Source: JAFGIT01 sp016929465 [NCBI: Candidatus Coatesbacteria bacterium]
GTDB taxonomy: Bacteria > B130-G9
Direction of reading: 5' to 3'
Assembly: GCA_016929465.1 (NCBI GenBank)
Contig: JAFGIT010000269.1
Location: forward strand, 1-11,049
DNA: 11,049 nucleotides
Part shown: positions 5,991 to 11,049 of the stretch, one piece after another
Position numbering within the stretch: position 1 is the first letter of the stretch
Layout of the letters: the number at the start of each line of letters is the position of its first letter
The notes under the pieces: generated by a model
Told to the model about the DNA's origin: nothing
Databases searched by the model: none
The model's input: the letters and a program-made list of their open reading frames with translations, nothing else
Translations under genes and position numbers: made by a program

Positions 5991-7305
5991 TTCTCGCCTG
6001 CTTCTCGAAAAGGCCTGCCGCGTCGGACCGCTGGATGTTTCCGGCGTCGTGAATAAGGTCGTTGGCCTCGTGGTTGAATCGTCCGGTCCTCCGGCAGCTG
6101 TTGGCGACCTATGTCTCATTCGTGGGGCGCACTCGAATGTAATGACCGAAGTGGTCGGTCTGCGTGAGGAGAAGGTGCTTTCGATGGCGCTCGAGGACAT
6201 GCACGGCATCAAGACCGGCGCCAAGATAGAGCTGCTCGGAGAGCGAGCGGGCGTGCCTGTGGGCTTCGGTCTTCTCGGTAGAGTGCTGAATGGCAAGTGT
6301 GAACCTATTGATGAGAAGGGCCCAATAACAGGTGCGGAGGATACATATCCGCTTCGCCGCCAGGGACTCGATCCGCTCAAGAGGGGCAATATAACCGAGC
6401 CTATCGCGACGGGTGTCAAATCGATCGACGCACTTGTTACGGTCGGCAAGGGTCAGCGAATGGGGATCTTCTCGGGTAGCGGCGTTGGCAAGAGCATCCT
6501 GCTCGGGATGATTGCGAGGAATACTGCTGCGGACGTCAACGTCATCGCTCTCGTCGGGGAGCGCGGCCGTGAGGTTCGGGAGTTCCTCGAGAGAGACCTC
6601 GGAGAGGAGGGGCTGAAGCGAACGGTTGCTTTTGTCTCCACCTCCGACACTCCGGCTCCGCTCAAGATGCGTGCAGCATTCGCGGCGACCAGTGTTGCGG
6701 AGTTCTTCCGCGATCTCGGCCTCGATGTGATGCTTATGATGGATTCGGTAACACGTCTCGCGATGGCACAGAGAGAGATTGGCCTCTCCGCCGGTGAGCC
6801 CCCCTCGACTCGCGGCTATCCGCCGTCCGTATTCGGGATGCTCCCGATGGTATTCGAGCGAGCCGGCAAACGAGAGGGGAAGGGAAGCATAACCGGTCTT
6901 TATACTGTCCTGGTCGAAGGAGATGATCTCGACGAGCCGGTCTCTGACCATTGCAGATCGATTCTCGATGGGCACGTAGTGCTCTCCCGGAAGCTCGCCA
7001 ACAGGGGCCATTATCCCGCGGTGGACATTTTGCCTTCACGAAGTCGAGTTGTGGGAAGCGTGTCCTCCAAGGACCACATCTCGGCAGCATCGGCATTCAG
7101 AAGAGTTGTCGCGATGCACCGCGACAATGAGGACCTAATAAATATTGGGGCATACAAAAAAGGCAGCAATGCACTAATCGATTACGCAATTGATAAGACA
7201 GCCAAATTCAACCGGTTTCTCTGCCAGGAGCCGGACGAGAAAGCGGAGTTTTCTGCCACGGTGGAGTCCTTGAGGCTCTTGGTTGCAGACGCTCCGGATA
7301 ATTAG
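5983..7305 (+). CDS. fliI: Flagellum-specific export ATPase FliI
   Basis: FliI (440 aa) is the cytoplasmic hexameric ATPase of flagellar type III export, homologous to F1-ATPase beta. A beta-barrel N-domain (about 15-90) precedes the catalytic domain. Walker A is SGSGVGKS, with its Lys codon at 6490-6492. Walker B is LDVMLMMDS (6721-6747). GERGREVREF and the block AMAQREIGLSAGEPPSTRGY are diagnostic for FliI/YscN. PSVFGMLPMVFERAG and a family-typical C-terminal helical domain follow. A GGGAGG site (5971-5976) gives six bases of spacing to the ATG at 5983; the adjacent ATG at 5980 is three bases away. The start lies inside the end of fliH. All catalytic motifs are intact. Confidence 0.97.
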   Translation: MFSSRLLLEKACRVGPLDVSGVVNKVVGLVVESSGPPAAVGDLCLIRGAHSNVMTEVVGLREEKVLSMALEDMHGIKTGAKIELLGERAGVPVGFGLLGRVLNGKCEPIDEKGPITGAEDTYPLRRQGLDPLKRGNITEPIATGVKSIDALVTVGKGQRMGIFSGSGVGKSILLGMIARNTAADVNVIALVGERGREVREFLERDLGEEGLKRTVAFVSTSDTPAPLKMRAAFAATSVAEFFRDLGLDVMLMMDSVTRLAMAQREIGLSAGEPPSTRGYPPSVFGMLPMVFERAGKREGKGSITGLYTVLVEGDDLDEPVSDHCRSILDGHVVLSRKLANRGHYPAVDILPSRSRVVGSVSSKDHISAASAFRRVVAMHRDNEDLINIGAYKKGSNALIDYAIDKTAKFNRFLCQEPDEKAEFSATVESLRLLVADAPDN

Positions 7306-7319
7306 GGGATGGGACCAAA

Positions 7320-7781
7320 ATGAGGGCATTCAGATTCAGACTTGAGAGGGTTCTCCAATTGCGGAAGCAAATGGAAGACGAGAAGCGGCGAGAGCTCAGC
7401 ATCATGCTATTCGATCTCAGACAACTGGAAGCAAAGCTTCATTCTCTGGAGCACGATCTCGAGTCGTGCAAGCAGCAGATGACAGCCGACCTCGAGAAGC
7501 AATCGCTTTCGATGGCTCGCATAGAGGTCTTTGCCTCATTCATCAAGCGCACCGCGTCGGCGATAGATGCACAGAAAAACCTGATACATGAGCTCCACAA
7601 GAGGATCGAAGCGAAGCGAGAAGAACTCCTATTGGCGATCAAGGAGCGAAGGGCCATTGAGAGCGTGAAGGCCAAGCGGCTCGCGGAGCACGAAATGGCG
7701 GCATCAAGGTATGAGATGAAATTCATCGATGAAGTCGCCGCGACCATGCGAATCAACCAAGGCCAACTCGAGAGGTGCTAG
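7320..7781 (+). CDS. fliJ: Flagellar export chaperone/ATPase stalk FliJ
   Basis: FliJ (153 aa) is a coiled-coil cytoplasmic protein that inserts into the FliI ring, like the gamma subunit of F1, and contacts FlhA. It begins FRFRLERVLQLRKQMEDEK, the family N-terminal pattern F.F.Le.vL.lR..xE. Almost the whole sequence is predicted two-helix coiled coil by its heptads of Leu/Ile with Glu, Lys and Arg. The later ERRAIESVKAKRLAEHE stretch matches the conserved C-terminal part of the family. GGGGATGGGA lies upstream of the ATG. Its stop codon TAG (7779-7781) shares its last base with the likely GTG start of the next gene, so the two are probably translationally coupled. Confidence 0.92.
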   Translation: MRAFRFRLERVLQLRKQMEDEKRRELSIMLFDLRQLEAKLHSLEHDLESCKQQMTADLEKQSLSMARIEVFASFIKRTASAIDAQKNLIHELHKRIEAKREELLLAIKERRAIESVKAKRLAEHEMAASRYEMKFIDEVAATMRINQGQLERC

Positions 7782-8362
7782 TGATTATGAACGCAAGAAA
7801 TAGAGGATATTTGGCGGGCTTGCTCGCGCTCCTTTTGACCTTCGTCATGGTCCATTCTGTGGGCTTCTGCGATAACAAGAGCCGCCTGGACAGCATCAAG
7901 GGATGGCTGAAGAAAGGCCCGAAGCAGACGGGGATCGAGTACTCATCGGACAAGCGTGCAGTTGAGGCAATGCTCCAGGCGCTTCGACTCCGAGAAGAGG
8001 AGCTGCAGAAAAGAGAAATGGAACTCGAGGTCTCACGCAAGTCTCTGCTGGAACTTCAAGAGCAGCTCAAGGAGCAGATGGAGACGATAAAGAAGGCTCA
8101 AGCCGAGGTAAAGCAATTGCTTAGCAAGGCTGATGCCGAGAAGCAGGAACGTCTGGATAGCCTCATCTCCCTCTACGGGACGATGAACGCACAAAGCGCA
8201 GCGTCGGCATTGCTCGAGCTCAACGATAAGGATCCCGAACTCGTGGCTGCGGTGTTCCAGGCGCTTAACAAGAAGCGCGCGGCAATCATACTGGACTCAA
8301 TCACTGAGAAGTCTCCTGCCACCGCGGCGGAGATAACCATGCGAATTGGGCGAAACAGATAG
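7781..8362 (+). CDS. MotE-like membrane-anchored coiled-coil protein with MgtE-N-like domain
   Basis: This 193-aa protein has three parts. A positively charged start and hydrophobic helix (about residues 10-29, YLAGLLALLLTFVMVHSVG) look like a signal anchor or signal peptide. A long coiled coil rich in Glu, Gln and Leu follows (about 65-120). The C-terminal helical module (about 125-190) has LYGTMNAQSAASALLELND, ELVAAVFQALNKKRAAIILD and SPATAAEI, resembling the MgtE intracellular N-domain repeats. This architecture between fliJ and fliK is that of the MotE family, named after the Sinorhizobium protein that assists MotC. The periplasmic/motor role is inferred. The GTG at 7781 has AGAGG five bases upstream; the ATG at 7787 is an alternative. 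The Cys at residue 30 lacks a good lipobox. Confidence 0.8.
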   Translation: MIMNARNRGYLAGLLALLLTFVMVHSVGFCDNKSRLDSIKGWLKKGPKQTGIEYSSDKRAVEAMLQALRLREEELQKREMELEVSRKSLLELQEQLKEQMETIKKAQAEVKQLLSKADAEKQERLDSLISLYGTMNAQSAASALLELNDKDPELVAAVFQALNKKRAAIILDSITEKSPATAAEITMRIGRNR

Positions 8363-8376
8363 GCTTAATAGAAACC

Positions 8377-11049
8377 ATGGGCGTAATGAACGAAGAATCC
8401 GCTGTTAAGCTCATCGCCAGGATGCTGGCGAATACGAGACGTGGCGCTGAGGGAACGTCCGATACCGACGCGCGTTCTCAAGCTCTGTCGAAGCGATTCA
8501 TGAGCGTCTTGAAGAGACAACTAACAGAAGCCGGCGTCTCGATGGAGGACCCGAAGCGGGCGAGTTCATTCGCAGGGAAAGGGCAATCATCCAAGCTGGA
8601 GCCATCGGAGGGGCAGCGAAATGAGCGCCGCTCCGAAAGGGCAATTGATGACGGCAATCCGCATGTCGCTGCCGTTGCACAGGTCGTAAGCGAAGAGAAG
8701 CCCGAGAGAATCGCCGCAATCCAGAGAGAGAATGTGACGTTCGACAATACGCGACATAGGGCGATAACGACCGAGGGAGCACGAATCGAGCGCAAGGTTG
8801 TGGAGGATAGTACCCAGGGCCAATCTTCCATTGAAAAGAGCACCTCAGACACTCGCCCGGCCAGCACAAAGGCTCTTCAATGGCGGGAATTGGTGCGGGG
8901 AATTGCCCGCCGGAACTCTACCGCTGCACAATCCGACCTGTCCGTGAGGGAGAGCGCGAACGCAGAAAGCCCTGATAGGACTGCACGGCTGGGGAACTCC
9001 AAGAGAGCGAGCCAACGTCTTGGCAACCGCCCCTCCACGAATAGAGGCGGATTGCGGGTTGTGTCCCATTTCGGGGCATCTATCGAAGGCGAACCGGCCA
9101 ATCGTGTGGAATCGATGAAGTCGGAGGGCACGCCGAGCCTCGGTAAATCGAAGGACGGAATCACGCATTCTGCCGACAGGTTCTTCAAGAGAACTATATT
9201 GAGCCAGGGAAGCTCGACGGAGAGATTGGCAGCAAAGGGAGTGGAGATTCCCGCGGCGAGCAACGCCAGGCCTTTGCGGGATCATAAGGGACTGAACGTC
9301 GAGAATCCGACCAGGCCACGCGCGACCAATGCAGGGACAAAGGCTGCCCGAATCCGACCAGCGACTCGATCCGCCATCAATCCGCGGTCGAACGGATCCT
9401 CCCATTCGAGCAAAGCTGCGCTCCCAATGAAGATGATGGCGAGGGCCGAAGCCGCTCAGAATAAACCGGTCGTAATAGAAGGGTCCCAAAAGACCAGCAA
9501 TAATATCATCACAAAGGCATCCGTTGGCATCGAGCGACGAGTTCTAACGAACGAGGGCTTCACACAACCTCAAGAAAGGCCCTCAATAAGTCGCTCAAAT
9601 AGCTACCTCCCGGAAAAAAGCAATGCGACCAGGCGTTGGCTACCCAGTAAAGCTCATCGCTTCTGGGGCAGGAGTGAATCGCATCATCCCTCCTTCCGCG
9701 CTCTTGGTCACCCACGAAGAGGCGACGGCGAGACGAGTGGTCTTAGGTCGTCTGGTCGCATTCCCTCGCTTTCGAGGGAGCTCCGGGCAGAGTTCGAGAT
9801 GGTTCGGCAAGAACCGAAAGGCCAGGTTCCCATGACTGAGTTTGTCCACCACTCACGAGTCGCGGCAAAGGGCGCTCAATCATCCAAGGCAGTGCTCATC
9901 GAGCGAGCGAACGTGGATATCGCGACAGCCTCGAAGAAAGAGACCAAAAGCGCCGCTTCGAGCATTAAGGCAAATCGGGCGAAGCTCGGAATCTCCGACC
10001 GCCGGTTGGCTTTCGATCCTGCGCGGACCTTGAGAACCAAGGCCATTATGGCTCAGGCGAAATCTAGCGCGAATCGCCTCCAACCTGAGCACTCCAGGGA
10101 AGCTGCGGCGGAAAAAAGGACCATTTTGGGCAGCGCCGCCAGGACGGAATCGAAAGCAGGAATCGTGGATCTCGATGCGGCCAGGGTGAAGCAGATGAGA
10201 CGCGCGGGAGAAAAGAGCGAGCTGCGATTGAGCCGCCCGACGGAGCGCACGCTCCTCGACAGGCATGGCATCGGAGAGGTCAACGACCGGTCCGATAAAG
10301 GCAGCGTCAAGCAGCCGTCATCGGGCGCGAATGAACGGAATACTAAATCATCCCCGAGGTCGAATGCTCGGACCTCTATGAACGAGACCGGTCCGGCGCC
10401 ACGGGCAGAGCTGAATGCTCGCGCTGAGGTGTCGAAGGCCATATCAAAAGCGACCGGGACAGATGATGCACGAGCCCCACGTGTGGTGGAAAAGGCTCTT
10501 CGGAGCCAGGGAACTCACTCGACCGACAACTGGAAGGGATTTGCCGAGTCCTCTAACCGCCCTGACCGGAGAGAAGGAATGCCGGAATTGAGCTCGGCCG
10601 GAAGAGGCCGGCCGACGGAGAGGACCGCGGGAGACCCATTTACGAGACCTGGAAAAGCAGAGACGCCGTCCATCATGGCACGGAGTTTTACAGAGACCGT
10701 GCGAAAGCCTATTCTTCGCGCAAAGTCGAATGCTCAAGAGAATACGGCGAGCGCGAGCGCGAAAGCGGAGGAACTGACCTCCGTTAGCAGAGCATCATCT
10801 TCGAGTAACTCAAAGAGCACGGTTACGCACAAGCCAGAGGGCAAGAAAGCAGCACTCAATCGGAATACTGCATCGCAGTCCCCACAGTCAGAAACGCACA
10901 AAACTGCTCCTGAAGTGAAGTCGCACCCCGAGTCTGCGCTCAAAGCCGATCGTGCTGTTCGTTCAGGTGAGAACGGTGAGGATAGCGCATCGATCCGTAC
11001 GTCGGATGTGGCCCTGGGTGAAGAAAAAGCCCAAATCAGGGCCAATGGG
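8377..11049 (+). CDS. fliK: Probable flagellar hook-length control protein FliK, giant disordered N-terminal region (3' end outside window)
   Basis: The frame is open for 891 codons to the window edge with no stop. FliK is an exported ruler that sets hook length and, through its C-terminal domain, switches export specificity; that domain would lie beyond the window. The assignment rests on position (after fliJ and motE, where fliK usually lies) and on composition. Residues about 1-50 could form helices (NEESAVKLIARMLAN, ALSKRFMSVLKRQL). Then comes low-complexity sequence rich in Arg, Ser, Ala, Lys, Glu and Thr, with no Cys, one Tyr, four Trp and about 100 Arg by hand count. This fits an unfolded secretion substrate. 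The length far exceeds the about 400 aa of Salmonella FliK. The ATG at 8377 has only a weak Shine-Dalgarno; ATG 8386 is an alternative. I see no recognisable domain, so another large secreted or scaffold protein is possible. Confidence 0.7.
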   Translation, partial: MGVMNEESAVKLIARMLANTRRGAEGTSDTDARSQALSKRFMSVLKRQLTEAGVSMEDPKRASSFAGKGQSSKLEPSEGQRNERRSERAIDDGNPHVAAVAQVVSEEKPERIAAIQRENVTFDNTRHRAITTEGARIERKVVEDSTQGQSSIEKSTSDTRPASTKALQWRELVRGIARRNSTAAQSDLSVRESANAESPDRTARLGNSKRASQRLGNRPSTNRGGLRVVSHFGASIEGEPANRVESMKSEGTPSLGKSKDGITHSADRFFKRTILSQGSSTERLAAKGVEIPAASNARPLRDHKGLNVENPTRPRATNAGTKAARIRPATRSAINPRSNGSSHSSKAALPMKMMARAEAAQNKPVVIEGSQKTSNNIITKASVGIERRVLTNEGFTQPQERPSISRSNSYLPEKSNATRRWLPSKAHRFWGRSESHHPSFRALGHPRRGDGETSGLRSSGRIPSLSRELRAEFEMVRQEPKGQVPMTEFVHHSRVAAKGAQSSKAVLIERANVDIATASKKETKSAASSIKANRAKLGISDRRLAFDPARTLRTKAIMAQAKSSANRLQPEHSREAAAEKRTILGSAARTESKAGIVDLDAARVKQMRRAGEKSELRLSRPTERTLLDRHGIGEVNDRSDKGSVKQPSSGANERNTKSSPRSNARTSMNETGPAPRAELNARAEVSKAISKATGTDDARAPRVVEKALRSQGTHSTDNWKGFAESSNRPDRREGMPELSSAGRGRPTERTAGDPFTRPGKAETPSIMARSFTETVRKPILRAKSNAQENTASASAKAEELTSVSRASSSSNSKSTVTHKPEGKKAALNRNTASQSPQSETHKTAPEVKSHPESALKADRAVRSGENGEDSASIRTSDVALGEEKAQIRANG

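Noticed and set aside
8845-9489. Antisense open frame of 214 codons opposite the fliK-like gene
   Set aside because: The + strand frame is open for the whole 2.7 kb and continues the operon; the antisense frame has no ribosome-binding site or recognisable motif.

Overview
The window holds the end of a serine hydroxymethyltransferase gene (glyA) followed by the first ten genes of a flagellar basal-body and export operon, all on the + strand. The base composition is moderately GC-rich. The order flgB-flgC-fliE-fliF-fliG-fliH-fliI-fliJ-motE-like-fliK occurs in many bacterial phyla. A textbook sigma-54 (RpoN) promoter ahead of flgB favours a Gram-negative-type (diderm) flagellated bacterium with RpoN-controlled flagellar genes. 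The sequence alone does not let me name a phylum.

Layout: (1) 1-741, C-terminal part of glyA. (2) 742-1188, a gene-free gap of 447 bases. It contains an imperfect two-copy repeat of about 60 bases whose conserved blocks (GTACTAAT, GCTTGAC) resemble the 3' end of 23S rRNA, then a 22-base near-palindrome, a strong intrinsic terminator (923-953), a second palindrome (971-991), a consensus sigma-54 promoter (1013-1028) and a leader of about 150 bases with two small hairpins. (3) 1189-2367, the rod genes flgB and flgC and the MS-ring/rod adaptor fliE. (4) 2398-5179, fliF (MS ring) and fliG (rotor/switch). (5) 5163-7781, the export ATPase module fliH, fliI and fliJ, tightly packed with overlapping ends. 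(6) 7781-8362, a MotE-like membrane-anchored coiled-coil protein. (7) 8377 to the window edge, an open frame of 891 codons with no stop, in the usual fliK (hook-length ruler) position.

Together the genes encode the inner-membrane base of the flagellum (FliF, FliE, FliG), the proximal rod (FlgB, FlgC), the ATPase complex that energises export (FliH, FliI, FliJ), a probable motor accessory protein and the probable hook-length regulator. Spacing and overlaps suggest one transcript from the sigma-54 promoter with translational coupling at several junctions.

The parts that most deserve attention are the exceptionally long, Arg/Ser/Ala-rich, cysteine-free fliK-like frame, the control region with paired GGGARGAAATTTC elements on either side of the sigma-54 promoter, and the 23S-tail-like repeats. 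I see no mobile element, CRISPR array, tRNA or complete rRNA gene.
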